Part shown: positions 1 through 5,854 of the stretch, in pieces | Layout of the letters: each line of letters opens with the position of its first letter | Numbering within the stretch: position 1 is the first letter of the stretch | Assembly: GCA_946408865.1 (NCBI GenBank) | Contig: CAMJTZ010000123.1 | Location: 1 to 5,889, forward strand | Direction: 5' to 3' | Source: an uncultured Clostridia bacterium | Lineage (GTDB): Bacteria; Bacillota_A; Clostridia; Christensenellales; Aristaeellaceae | Length of the DNA: 5,889 nucleotides | Notes under the pieces: model-generated | What the model saw: the letters and a program-made list of their open reading frames with translations, nothing else | Databases searched by the model: none | Told to the model about the DNA's origin: nothing | Program-made: the position numbers and the translations under genes

Positions 1-323
1 TACATCACGCGAATCAGGATCATATAGCACGCCGTTCCGGCGATAATCGACAGATACATATTCTTACGGAACACCTGCAGGAGAACGACCAGGACGCAGG
101 CGGCCAGCTCCGGAACGCCGTACGCCGGCGAACTGAAGGCGGTATCGCGCAGACAGTAGATCACCAGCACCGTCATGATGGCGGGCGGGAGCGCTTTGCC
201 GAGATACCGGACGACCTTCGGCAGGGGCCGGTTTCCGAACAGCAGGAACGGGAACGCGCGGAGCGCCCAGGTGACGGCGGCGACGACGCCGATCACCGCC
301 ACGGAATAAATTGCGCTATTCAT
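1..323 (-). CDS. azlD: AzlD-family branched-chain amino acid exporter subunit (3' end at window edge)
   Basis: This is the small membrane partner of AzlC; in the known family (B. subtilis AzlD, E. coli YgaH, corynebacterial BrnE) the two subunits export branched-chain amino acids. I translated it by hand: it starts MNSAIYSVAVIGVVAAVTWA and continues with the family-typical LRAFPFLLFG (about 21-30), LGKALPPAIMTVLVIYCLRD (41-60) and an end reading LSIIAGTACYMILIRVM. It has 107 complete codons, close to the usual 100-110 residues. The window stops inside the next codon (TA-), so a TAA or TAG stop may lie one base beyond the edge. Three to four hydrophobic segments are visible. The ATG at 323-321 lies inside the end of azlC (8-nt overlap), with an AGGAGG 9 nt upstream within azlC, indicating translational coupling. 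Confidence 0.88.
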   Translation of the reverse strand, partial: MNSAIYSVAVIGVVAAVTWALRAFPFLLFGNRPLPKVVRYLGKALPPAIMTVLVIYCLRDTAFSSPAYGVPELAACVLVVLLQVFRKNMYLSIIAGTACYMILIRVM

Positions 324-1011
324 CCGTCATGCCCTCCTGCTTTTCAACCGGCCTGCGAAGGAGGAGCATCGCCGCCAGGCACGAAACCAGCGTGGGAATC
401 AGGAAATAATCTTTTCCCAGCAGCAGATAAAACCCCAGGGCGGATACCGCGGCGGTCAGGAAAGGGAGCTTTGTGCGGTACTGACGCCACTGGTTGACGA
501 CCACCACCAGGAACAGCGCCGTGGCGGAAAAATCGATTCCGCGCAGATCAAACTGCAGAAACCGGCCCGCGCAGGCTCCGGCAAAGGATCCGAGGATCCA
601 GTAGGAATGATTCAGCAAAGCGATCAGGAAAGCGGCTTTGCCTTCATCAAGTCCTTCGTCATATTTTACAGAGCAGAGAATGGAATAGGTTTCGTCGGTC
701 AGGGACAGGATCATATAGGGATACCGCCAGCCCATCCCGCGGAACTTTTCGATAAAGCCGATTCCGTAGAAGATATGCCGCGCATTGACAAAAAACGCCA
801 TGACCGCGAGGGAGAGAAGGGAGGCGCCGGAGGTCATCATCGGCACCATCACAAGCTGCATCGATCCGGCGTAAATGAACAGGCTGGAAGCCGTCGTGAG
901 CAGCACGCTGTAACCGGCATCGCTCATCAGAATTCCGAAGGCGATGCCGATAAACAGATAGGTGAAAAAGATCGGAACCGTGTTTTTAACCGCGAACCGT
1001 AATTCCTTCAC
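316..1011 (-). CDS. azlC: AzlC-family branched-chain amino acid exporter, large subunit
   Basis: A 231-residue integral membrane protein of the AzlC/YgaZ/BrnF family, the large subunit of a two-component exporter of branched-chain amino acids; in B. subtilis the family was found through 4-azaleucine resistance. Family signatures seen: IGIAFGILMSDAGYS (about 21-35), the SLFIYAGSMQ segment (43-52), VNARHIFYG (75-83), SLTDETYS (103-110), LNHSYW (133-138) and GIDFSATALF (158-167), with hydrophobic helices throughout. The length is normal. The start codon is GTG (1011-1009), chosen because an AGGAGG sits 6 nt upstream and the next residues KELRFAVKN match the expected N-terminus. It lies 85 bp downstream of the S41-like gene; I see no clear promoter there, so it may depend on read-through. 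The transported substrate in this organism is inferred from the family. Confidence 0.93.
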   Translation of the reverse strand: MKELRFAVKNTVPIFFTYLFIGIAFGILMSDAGYSVLLTTASSLFIYAGSMQLVMVPMMTSGASLLSLAVMAFFVNARHIFYGIGFIEKFRGMGWRYPYMILSLTDETYSILCSVKYDEGLDEGKAAFLIALLNHSYWILGSFAGACAGRFLQFDLRGIDFSATALFLVVVVNQWRQYRTKLPFLTAAVSALGFYLLLGKDYFLIPTLVSCLAAMLLLRRPVEKQEGMTDE

Positions 1012-1020
1012 GAACAGCCT
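1012..1020 (-). promoter_or_regulatory. Ribosome binding site of azlC, supporting a GTG start
   Basis: Read on the minus strand, AGGAGG is followed by a 6-nt spacer and then GTGAAGGAA. No ATG at suitable distance competes, so this site decides the GTG start of azlC. Confidence 0.75.
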
Positions 1021-1033
1021 CCTGATTCTCCCG

Positions 1034-1079
1034 TTTTCCGTTCCGGCAGCTTTCCGCTTTCCCTCAGCGGAACGGAAAA
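1034..1079 (-). repeat. Long inverted repeat between the S41-like gene and azlC
   Basis: A perfect 12-bp inverted repeat has arms TTTTCCGTTCCG (1034-1045) and CGGAACGGAAAA (1068-1079), separated by 22 nt. A competing 7-bp hairpin (TTCCGCT at 1052-1058 with AGCGGAA at 1066-1072) shares part of the right arm, so two mutually exclusive folds are possible. No T-run follows on the minus strand, so it is not a standard intrinsic terminator. It could be an mRNA-processing or stability hairpin, an attenuator ahead of azlC, or a diverged relative of the GGAACGG-rich repeats near the transposase gene. The structure is seen; the role is not known. Confidence 0.6.
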
Positions 1080-1096
1080 GGCCGTACCGGATGGCA

Positions 1097-3007
1097 TTAT
1101 TTCAGATTGTGGATCATTTCCACCAGCGCTTTCCTGTCATAGAAGGATTCGTTATTGTTCAGCCGTACATGGGGCTGGACGCCAATGTCGGCGCCGTAAA
1201 GCGAGCCGTTTTTAAAGGTTGTAATCTGCAGCGGGCCGGACATCTGGAAGAGCGTGCCGGAAGCCGTCGTGAGGGGGAGAACCACGTTGGATCCGCCGCC
1301 CGTGGGCTGGCCGATCAGGGTGATCCCGCCGGCCTGATCAAAGATGGCGGGCACCAGATTGCCGCAGGAGAAGGACGTCGGGGAAATGAGGCAGTACAGA
1401 TTATACTGGCCGGAAACCGTATCCCCGGGATCGAACATATCGGAACCGCCTTCCGGATTGCTCAGCGCGATACCGTTCAGGTTCAGGTCCGTGCGGTAGC
1501 TGGCGATGGTTTCCGCGCCCGTCATTGTATCGCGCAGGGAAAATTTTGCCTCTCCCGCAAACCAGGAAGCCACAGCAATGGCTGCGTCTGAATCGCCGCC
1601 GGTGTTTGCGGAAAGATCGAGCACGATATTCCGGACCGGGCTGCCTTCCCGGCGCACCATCCGGTTGGCGTGGATGATCAGATCGATGGTATCCTGCGGA
1701 TCGTCAAAATTCTCCTGTTCATAATACTCCGCCGGCTTCCGCTTGACGGTAAAGTTGTCGAAGGTCACGAAAGCGGTATCGCCGATTTCCTCATAGCCGG
1801 GAACTCCCTCCGGGTATACGGCTTTCCGGAAGTCGATCCGGTGGGACCCGCCTGAGGATCTGTTGTAGGTGGACGCGCCCGCGTTCGCCAGCAGGACGAA
1901 GGTTGTCAGTTCTTTGGGCACTCCGCAGCGCCAGCTGTTCCTGTTGATGCTGGAATGCCCGTCGTCAAAGAACTGCACCAGAATCCCGGCCAGCGCGGCG
2001 TCGAACTCGATGCAGTCCGTCCCGGTCAGCTGCGCGTACAGGCCCGTGTCCAGCGCCAGGAAATCACCGAAGTTATCAATGTTGTGCTCCGCTTTCAGGC
2101 CGTAGAAATAATCCATGACGAAGCAGAGCTCACGGAAATTGAACAGGGCGTATTCCGGGCTTATGTCGGCCGGCTTCGCTTCGTAAGCCTGCTCCATGAG
2201 CGTGCCCCCGTAGACGTCCGCGATGACCTTTTCGCCGTTGAACACACACTGGACGTACAGGAGGCCGAAAAACACGTCGCACACCGTCTGCAGGGGAAGA
2301 TAGCACTCGTCTCCCCGGCTGACAATGTCAATCCGGTATTTCCCCAGGTCCATGGTGACAGGCCTTCCGTTCCGGTTGTAGATTTTATTCGACGCTACAA
2401 ACAGGGAATGCTCCGCCGCCGGATCCTCCGCCGCCGCGAGGCCGGCGGTCCCTATCATCTGCAGCGCCGCCAGATCCTGGCCGTCCCTGCACGCGTACAT
2501 CAGTTCCTTCACGAGTTCGGAATAGTCGAAAGTCGTCTTCAGATCCGGAATATCCGCCACGGTCACCAGTGCGCTGGTTCCGGGCCTGCGGATGAAGGAA
2601 TTGTAATTCGTGAAGGTCATGGTGCTGTCGCCGGGCTCGATGATCCAGGTGCTTTCGTTGTCGGGGCGGCTGACGATGAAAACGCTGCTGTCGTCCTGCT
2701 GACCGGCCGTCCGGAGCTCAAAGGATATCGGCTGGTCCGGGTCACACTTCAGCACGGTATTGTACATTTCAGACAGGACGGGAATAAATTCCGTCAGCGC
2801 CACATAGGGCACTTCGCCGCCGTTCATGAAATACAGATTCATTTCGCCGGACGAAGGCTCCGCGCCTTCCGCGAAACAATACAGAAAGGGAAAGGTTTTC
2901 TTTTCGACGGCATCATCGGCCGTCCCGCCGGCTTCCGCAAAGACTGCAGGACAGGCCAGGATCAGCGCAAGCATTAAACAGATCAGTGAAATCAGATGCT
3001 TTTTCAT
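1097..3007 (-). CDS. Exported S41-type (tricorn/IRBP-like branch) serine peptidase-like protein
   Basis: A 636-residue protein with a Sec signal peptide (MKKH, hydrophobic core 5-20, likely cleavage near VFAEA, residues 22-26). The C-terminal part carries S41-family landmarks: FFDDGHSSIN (347-355) resembles the 'DGH(T/S)' motif bearing the histidine of tricorn-type S41 enzymes; DTAFVTFDNF (410-419); IVLDLSANTGGD (461-472), like the LDLRgNgGG strand; LISPTSFSCGN (540-550) with candidate nucleophile S547; and LIGQPTGGGSN (564-574). The lysine expected 25 residues after the serine in Ctp/Tsp enzymes is replaced by glycine (G572), so it fits the His/Ser branch rather than the Ser-Lys branch. No PDZ domain was recognised. 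The N-terminal half has two segments (about 55-95 and 217-265) reminiscent of the copper-amine-oxidase-like stalk domains of clostridial exported proteins. A strong AAGGAGGA precedes the ATG, and a near-consensus promoter lies upstream. The substrate is unknown; it may be peptides or cell-surface material outside the membrane. Confidence 0.8.
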   Translation of the reverse strand: MKKHLISLICLMLALILACPAVFAEAGGTADDAVEKKTFPFLYCFAEGAEPSSGEMNLYFMNGGEVPYVALTEFIPVLSEMYNTVLKCDPDQPISFELRTAGQQDDSSVFIVSRPDNESTWIIEPGDSTMTFTNYNSFIRRPGTSALVTVADIPDLKTTFDYSELVKELMYACRDGQDLAALQMIGTAGLAAAEDPAAEHSLFVASNKIYNRNGRPVTMDLGKYRIDIVSRGDECYLPLQTVCDVFFGLLYVQCVFNGEKVIADVYGGTLMEQAYEAKPADISPEYALFNFRELCFVMDYFYGLKAEHNIDNFGDFLALDTGLYAQLTGTDCIEFDAALAGILVQFFDDGHSSINRNSWRCGVPKELTTFVLLANAGASTYNRSSGGSHRIDFRKAVYPEGVPGYEEIGDTAFVTFDNFTVKRKPAEYYEQENFDDPQDTIDLIIHANRMVRREGSPVRNIVLDLSANTGGDSDAAIAVASWFAGEAKFSLRDTMTGAETIASYRTDLNLNGIALSNPEGGSDMFDPGDTVSGQYNLYCLISPTSFSCGNLVPAIFDQAGGITLIGQPTGGGSNVVLPLTTASGTLFQMSGPLQITTFKNGSLYGADIGVQPHVRLNNNESFYDRKALVEMIHNLK

Positions 3008-3050
3008 GGCGTGTCCTCCTTATTTCGGGTTATAAACCGAATGTACAGAT

Positions 3051-3079
3051 ATCATATCTCTGTCTTTTCCGATTGTCTA
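3051..3079 (-). promoter_or_regulatory. Sigma-A-type promoter of the S41-like gene
   Basis: On the minus strand, TAGACA (3079-3074) and TATGAT (3056-3051) are separated by exactly 17 nt, with each box one mismatch from consensus. The expected start of transcription is near 3044, giving a leader of about 37 nt with AAGGAGGA before the ATG at 3007. The -35 box directly follows the stop codon of the preceding hydrolase gene, so the S41-like gene can be expressed on its own. The -10 box lies inside a 13-bp palindrome, AGATATCATATCT (3047-3059). Confidence 0.7.
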
Positions 3080-4264
3080 TTATTTTTTCTCAGGGCTCTG
3101 CGGTGAAGTGAAACGGACGCCGGACACATCAAAGACGAAGGATTCCGAATAGTTCTGGAACGGCCAGACCTCCACGGTCTTTTTGTCGTTGTTGTAAATC
3201 GCGCTGTACTGCGTCATCGAGATGCCGGCGGCGTTTGTATACGGGTTCTGCACCACGCTCTGCAGGACGACCAGCGCCGCCGATTCCGGCATGCGGGTGT
3301 AATAATCCTCCCTGGAGGTGTCCCGGTAGCGCGCCAGCTGTCCCAGAACCGTCACAAAGCGGTGATAGCCGTGACCGTAGCCGTAATGATACTCCGGCGT
3401 CATCGCTTCATCCGACATTCTGACAGCCTCCTCCCGGAGCTTTCCGTTCCGGTAGGAATCCTCCATATCGTCGCTGCCCAGGTAGAAATTCGTGCAGACG
3501 TCGGAGGGGATGACGCTGACCTGGCTGTTCCGGCTTTCAATCACGACGCTGAGGCCGGACGCGTCGGAAACCATAAAATGGCAGTCCTGCCAGTCCACCG
3601 GCTGGATGATGCCGGTCTCCGTTTTCCGGACGGCCTCCTCCACGTTCGCGCAGTCATCCAGGAAATAGCGCAGCAACATGCTGGCTCCGGCCGGGAACCT
3701 CGAGGGCTGGTCCCCCTCCTTGATATCCACGCGCTGAACGGATGCGTAAAGTCCCTTCTCATTGATCCCGTCCATGCACTGATAGGGCAGGATGTCCAGC
3801 AGGCTGGGATCGAACCCTTCCCGGTCCGGGCCTCCCCGCTGCAGCAGCGGATTGTTTTCATCGCACCAGACCGCGTCCGCTACAGCAATGGATTCATACT
3901 TGCCCTCCGGTTTGCAGTGAAGGACGATATTCAGCCCCGTCAGGGAACGGTCCTCCGGGGAAACCCTGTGCGGATAGTCATAGTTGCGGCAGGTGATGCC
4001 CTCTCCCGCGGTATTGTGCGTATAGAAAACCGTACAGCCGGGATCGATATAGCCGATTTTTCTCATGGCGTCCATGATTTCCGGGCTGTAATAGTCTTTT
4101 GTATAGTCCATGAAATAGAGATAGCCTTCCTGATCCAGCCGGATTACGGCGTCCTGCTTTTCTGCCCCGGCGGCGCAGGCGGACAGCGGACTGAGGAGCA
4201 GCGCAAGGATCATCAGCGCGGCCGGGAGCCGCAGCCGTTTCGTCGTGTTCACTCTTTTTATCAT
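3080..4264 (-). CDS. Exported choloylglycine / linear-amide C-N hydrolase family protein (Ntn-hydrolase, C59-like)
   Basis: A 394-residue precursor whose family cleaves amide bonds of substrates such as conjugated bile salts, penicillin V or N-acyl compounds, using an N-terminal cysteine as nucleophile. Visible features: a basic start and hydrophobic core (13-27) ending in the lipobox LSAC with C30; a propeptide of about 45 residues; then GCTVFYTH with candidate nucleophile C77 and CRNYD at 92-96. The C77-R93-D96 spacing (16 and 19 residues) is the same as Cys2-Arg18-Asp21 of bile salt hydrolase. Further family motifs are DGINEKGLYAS (165-175), DCHFMVSDASGLSVVIE (227-243) and YTNAAGISMTQYSAIYN (342-358). 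Activity would require self-cleavage before C77. The ATG has AGGAGGAA 6 nt upstream. The C-terminus ends close to the promoter of the next gene. The actual substrate cannot be read from the sequence. Confidence 0.82.
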   Translation of the reverse strand: MIKRVNTTKRLRLPAALMILALLLSPLSACAAGAEKQDAVIRLDQEGYLYFMDYTKDYYSPEIMDAMRKIGYIDPGCTVFYTHNTAGEGITCRNYDYPHRVSPEDRSLTGLNIVLHCKPEGKYESIAVADAVWCDENNPLLQRGGPDREGFDPSLLDILPYQCMDGINEKGLYASVQRVDIKEGDQPSRFPAGASMLLRYFLDDCANVEEAVRKTETGIIQPVDWQDCHFMVSDASGLSVVIESRNSQVSVIPSDVCTNFYLGSDDMEDSYRNGKLREEAVRMSDEAMTPEYHYGYGHGYHRFVTVLGQLARYRDTSREDYYTRMPESAALVVLQSVVQNPYTNAAGISMTQYSAIYNNDKKTVEVWPFQNYSESFVFDVSGVRFTSPQSPEKK

Positions 4265-4295
4265 CTTCAGTTCCTCCTGCTAAAAAACTGCTCTC

Positions 4296-4304
4296 ATCAT
4301 ATCA
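4296..4304 (-). promoter_or_regulatory. Extended -10 promoter element of the C-N hydrolase gene
   Basis: The minus strand reads TGATATGAT: a TG dinucleotide, one base, then TATGAT. This is an extended -10 element about 32 nt upstream of the ATG, with the RBS in between. At 17-nt spacing the -35 position is TTCCAC, a poor match, and falls within the GGAACGG-rich repeat at 4310-4362. Transcription is therefore likely to rely on the extended -10 element or an activator. The call rests on sequence match alone. Confidence 0.5.
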
Positions 4305-4309
4305 CATTT

Positions 4310-4362
4310 GGAACGGAGGTGGAACGGGAACGGAACGGAGGGACGGTCTTTTTCGTTCCACC
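4310..4362 (-). repeat. REP/REPIN-like repeat, copy A (minus orientation)
   Basis: Positions 4332-4362, read on the minus strand, are base-identical to the 31-bp repeats at 5261-5291 and 5855-5885 (begin GGTGGAACG, end CCGTTCC). This copy extends further: 4318-4326 (GGTGGAACG) and 4354-4362 (CGTTCCACC) form perfect 9-bp inverted termini of a 45-bp unit, as in a REPIN. GGAACGGAGG occurs at both 4310-4319 and 4332-4341. The copy fills the space between the promoter of the minus-strand hydrolase gene and that of the plus-strand transposase gene. Inverted-pair REPs near a RAYT gene are the expected arrangement for this class. Confidence 0.85.
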
Positions 4363-4364
4363 AT

Positions 4365-4394
4365 TTTACTTTGACACCTGTTACGTGGTATAGT
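4365..4394 (+). promoter_or_regulatory. Candidate promoter of the RAYT transposase gene
   Basis: TATAGT at 4389-4394 is a good -10 box about 17 nt before the ATG. The -35 region is weak (TTTACT 4365-4370, 18-nt spacer). A perfect TTGACA at 4371-4376 is only 12 nt from the -10, too close to pair with it normally. Low expression would suit a transposase. The call is tentative. Confidence 0.3.
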
Positions 4395-4411
4395 TGTTTC
4401 GGGTGATAAAT

Positions 4412-5254
4412 ATGCCGAGAACAGCAAGAAGAACAGCCGGATCAAATATTTATCATGTGATGCTGCGCGGCATCAACCGGCAGAATATCTTTGAGGATGA
4501 TGAGGACAGAATCCGTTTTCTGAATACGGTAATCCGCTGCAGGGAAGAATCAGGATTCAGGCTGCATGCATTTGTTCTGATGTCAAATCATATTCATTTT
4601 CTGATCGAGCCGGGCAGCGAGCCTCTGGAAGTCATCTTCAAAAGAATCGGCACAAGCTACGCGGTGTGGTACAACAGGAAATATCAGCGGGCCGGCCATT
4701 TGTTCCAGGACCGGTTCAGGAGCGAATCCGTTGAAACAAATCAGTATTACATGACTGTTCTGAGGTATATTCTTCGGAATCCGGTGAAAGCCGGAATCGC
4801 CAGCAGCCCGGGAGATTACCGATGGAGCAGTTACCTTGCCTATAAAGAGGGAAGAGGGACACTGACAGATATGCAGTTCGCGGTGGACCTTTTCGGCGAC
4901 CGTGAAACGCTGATTGAATATCTGGCGCAGGAGAATGACGATTCTGTCATGGATGAAACGGATCATGACTGGCGGCTCCGGGATGACGCGGCAAAGGAAA
5001 TGATCTTCAGGATTACGCGAAGCGCTTCCGCTTCGGATTATCAGAAACTGGATCCTGAAGCGCAGAAAGAATACGCCGGGAAACTGTATTCTGAAGGATT
5101 GTCCATGGGACAGATCGCGCGGTTGACCGGAATGTCAAAAACAACGGTATTCAGGGCAGTAAAAAAGTCTGATGATGAATCCGGTGAAAAACATGAAGCC
5201 CTTATGCATGAATCAGATACCATAACATCTTATGATGCCGGCGTTATCTGGTAA
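4412..5254 (+). CDS. REP-associated tyrosine transposase (RAYT; Y1/IS200-like HUH nuclease)
   Basis: A 280-residue single-strand DNA nuclease of the Y1 transposase superfamily. RAYTs recognise and cut REP hairpins, and identical REP-like repeats flank this gene. Features: the family N-terminus MPRTARR...YHVMLRGINRQNIF (1-27); the metal-binding HUH motif SNHIHFLIE (58-66; H60, H62); GHLFQDRFRSE (95-105); and YILRNPVKAG (119-128), where Y119 is the likely nucleophile that bonds to DNA; then YRWSSY (136-141). The C-terminal extension holds a helix-turn-helix, EGLSMGQIARLTGMSKTTVF (228-247), typical of the longer RAYT group. All catalytic residues are present with no frameshift, so it looks intact. 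ATG at 4412 is preferred because it starts the conserved MPRTARR; a TTG at 4394 would add six residues but lies in the -10 region. The RBS is weak (GGGTGA). Base composition is visibly more AT-rich than the neighbours, suggesting acquisition. Confidence 0.93.
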   Translation: MPRTARRTAGSNIYHVMLRGINRQNIFEDDEDRIRFLNTVIRCREESGFRLHAFVLMSNHIHFLIEPGSEPLEVIFKRIGTSYAVWYNRKYQRAGHLFQDRFRSESVETNQYYMTVLRYILRNPVKAGIASSPGDYRWSSYLAYKEGRGTLTDMQFAVDLFGDRETLIEYLAQENDDSVMDETDHDWRLRDDAAKEMIFRITRSASASDYQKLDPEAQKEYAGKLYSEGLSMGQIARLTGMSKTTVFRAVKKSDDESGEKHEALMHESDTITSYDAGVIW

Positions 5255-5260
5255 AAAGCA

Positions 5261-5307
5261 GGTGGAACGAAAAAGACCGTCCCTCCGTTCCCGGTCCCTC
5301 CGTTCCC
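5261..5307 (+). repeat. REP-like repeat, copy B (plus orientation), with a tandem partial duplication
   Basis: 5261-5291 is identical to the other two 31-bp copies and begins 6 nt after the RAYT stop codon. Its distal part is duplicated: GTCCCTCCGTTCCC occurs at 5279-5292 and again at 5294-5307. Within the core, GGAACG (5264-5269) and CGTTCC (5286-5291) are complementary and can close an imperfect hairpin extended by wobble pairs. Opposite orientation to copy A makes the two an inverted pair enclosing the transposase gene. It ends only 3 nt before the ribosome binding site of the kinase gene. Confidence 0.88.
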
Positions 5308-5310
5308 CCG

Positions 5311-5317
5311 AGAGGAG
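5311..5317 (+). promoter_or_regulatory. Ribosome binding site that fixes the kinase start
   Basis: AGAGGAG lies 7 nt before ATG 5325. The reading frame stays open further upstream to 5232, but that extension would overlap the RAYT gene and translate the REP repeat into arginine/serine-rich residues, so ATG 5325 is preferred. Confidence 0.7.
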
Positions 5318-5324
5318 AAACAGG

Positions 5325-5795
5325 ATGTCCAAAGTGATCATGACATGCGGGAAGATCTGCTGCGGAAAGAGCACCTACGCCCGAAAGCTGCAGGCGGAGC
5401 GGAACGCGGTGATTCTTTCCATAGACGAGATTACGCTTACGCTGTTTCCGGAGGGATCCGGGGAGATGCATGATACCTACGCGCTGCGCGCGGAGCAGTA
5501 TCTGCTGAATCTTTCCCTGCAGATTCTGCGCACCGGAACGGACGTGATTCTGGACTGGGGATTATGGACCCGGGCGATCCGGGACCGCATCCGGCAGTTC
5601 TATGCTGCGCAGGGGGGAATTGAAACGGAGCTCCATTATCTCCGGATCGATCCGGAAGAATGGGAAAGAAGAATCCGGAAAAGGAACGCCTCCGGCGACG
5701 CCGCCTACTATGTGGACGAGGGGCTGCTGAACAAGGTGAAAACGCTGTTTGAAGAACCTTCCGCGGAGGAAGTGGACGTGCTGGCGGAGCAGTAG
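5325..5795 (+). CDS. Small P-loop ATPase / predicted kinase (AAA_33-like)
   Basis: A 156-residue cytosolic protein of the P-loop kinase superfamily, which includes many uncharacterised predicted kinases related to polynucleotide kinases and zeta-toxin-type phosphotransferases. Visible: Walker A GKICCGKST (residues 9-17; K15, S16); SIDEI (32-36), where D34 sits where related kinases keep an acidic catalytic or substrate-binding residue; a Walker-B-like strand VILDWGLW (74-81; D77); and an arginine-rich lid-like segment EEWERRIRKRN (111-121), followed by AYYVDEGLLNKV (127-138). The length fits a stand-alone minimal kinase. The start is set by AGAGGAG. It is the last gene of its unit, with a strong terminator after it. 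I found no convincing promoter of its own, so it may be read from the RAYT gene or from within the repeat. No antitoxin-like partner is present. The substrate is unknown. Confidence 0.8.
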   Translation: MSKVIMTCGKICCGKSTYARKLQAERNAVILSIDEITLTLFPEGSGEMHDTYALRAEQYLLNLSLQILRTGTDVILDWGLWTRAIRDRIRQFYAAQGGIETELHYLRIDPEEWERRIRKRNASGDAAYYVDEGLLNKVKTLFEEPSAEEVDVLAEQ

Positions 5796-5813
5796 TCCCC
5801 GGGGAGAATGAAA

Positions 5814-5846
5814 AGAGACCCGGAGCAGCTCCGGGTCTCTCTTTCT
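5814..5846 (+). terminator. Intrinsic terminator after the kinase gene
   Basis: A perfect 12-bp stem, AGAGACCCGGAG (5814-5825) with CTCCGGGTCTCT (5829-5840), has a 3-nt loop, an A-run just upstream and the pyrimidine tail CTTTCT. It starts 19 nt after the stop codon. The T-tract is interrupted, but the stem is very strong. The A-run gives a partial U-tract on the opposite strand, so it could act in both directions. Confidence 0.8.
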
Positions 5847-5854
5847 ATCAGGAA

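Noticed and set aside
607..1002. Open frame on the plus strand opposite azlC (131 codons)
   Set aside because: It is antisense to a clear AzlC gene, its translation is charged and low in recognisable motifs, and it has no suitable RBS.
1955..2977. Long plus-strand open frame (340 codons) opposite the S41-like gene
   Set aside because: It is a shadow of the GC-rich minus-strand gene: rich in Arg, His and Val with no domain or signal, while the opposite strand shows a signal peptide, promoter, RBS and S41 motifs.
4371..4376. Perfect TTGACA as the -35 box of the transposase gene
   Set aside because: The only good -10 (TATAGT 4389-4394) is 12 nt away, too short for a standard promoter, and no -10-like sequence exists at 17 nt.
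3362..4393. Long plus-strand open frame (343 codons) opposite the C-N hydrolase gene
   Set aside because: The minus strand carries conserved Ntn-hydrolase motifs and a lipobox; the plus-strand frame has none, and it runs through copy A of the repeat into the transposase promoter.
5232..5324. N-terminal extension of the kinase frame to an ATG at 5232
   Set aside because: It would overlap the transposase gene and translate the REP repeat; the RBS at 5311-5317 and family-like start at MSKVIMTCGK support ATG 5325.
5325..5795. Zeta-type toxin of a toxin-antitoxin pair
   Set aside because: The P-loop kinase fold is similar, but there is no adjacent small antitoxin gene and the protein is much shorter than typical zeta toxins.
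5796..5805. TCCCCGGGGA palindrome as a terminator stem
   Set aside because: It has no loop or T-tract; the 12-bp hairpin just downstream is the credible terminator.
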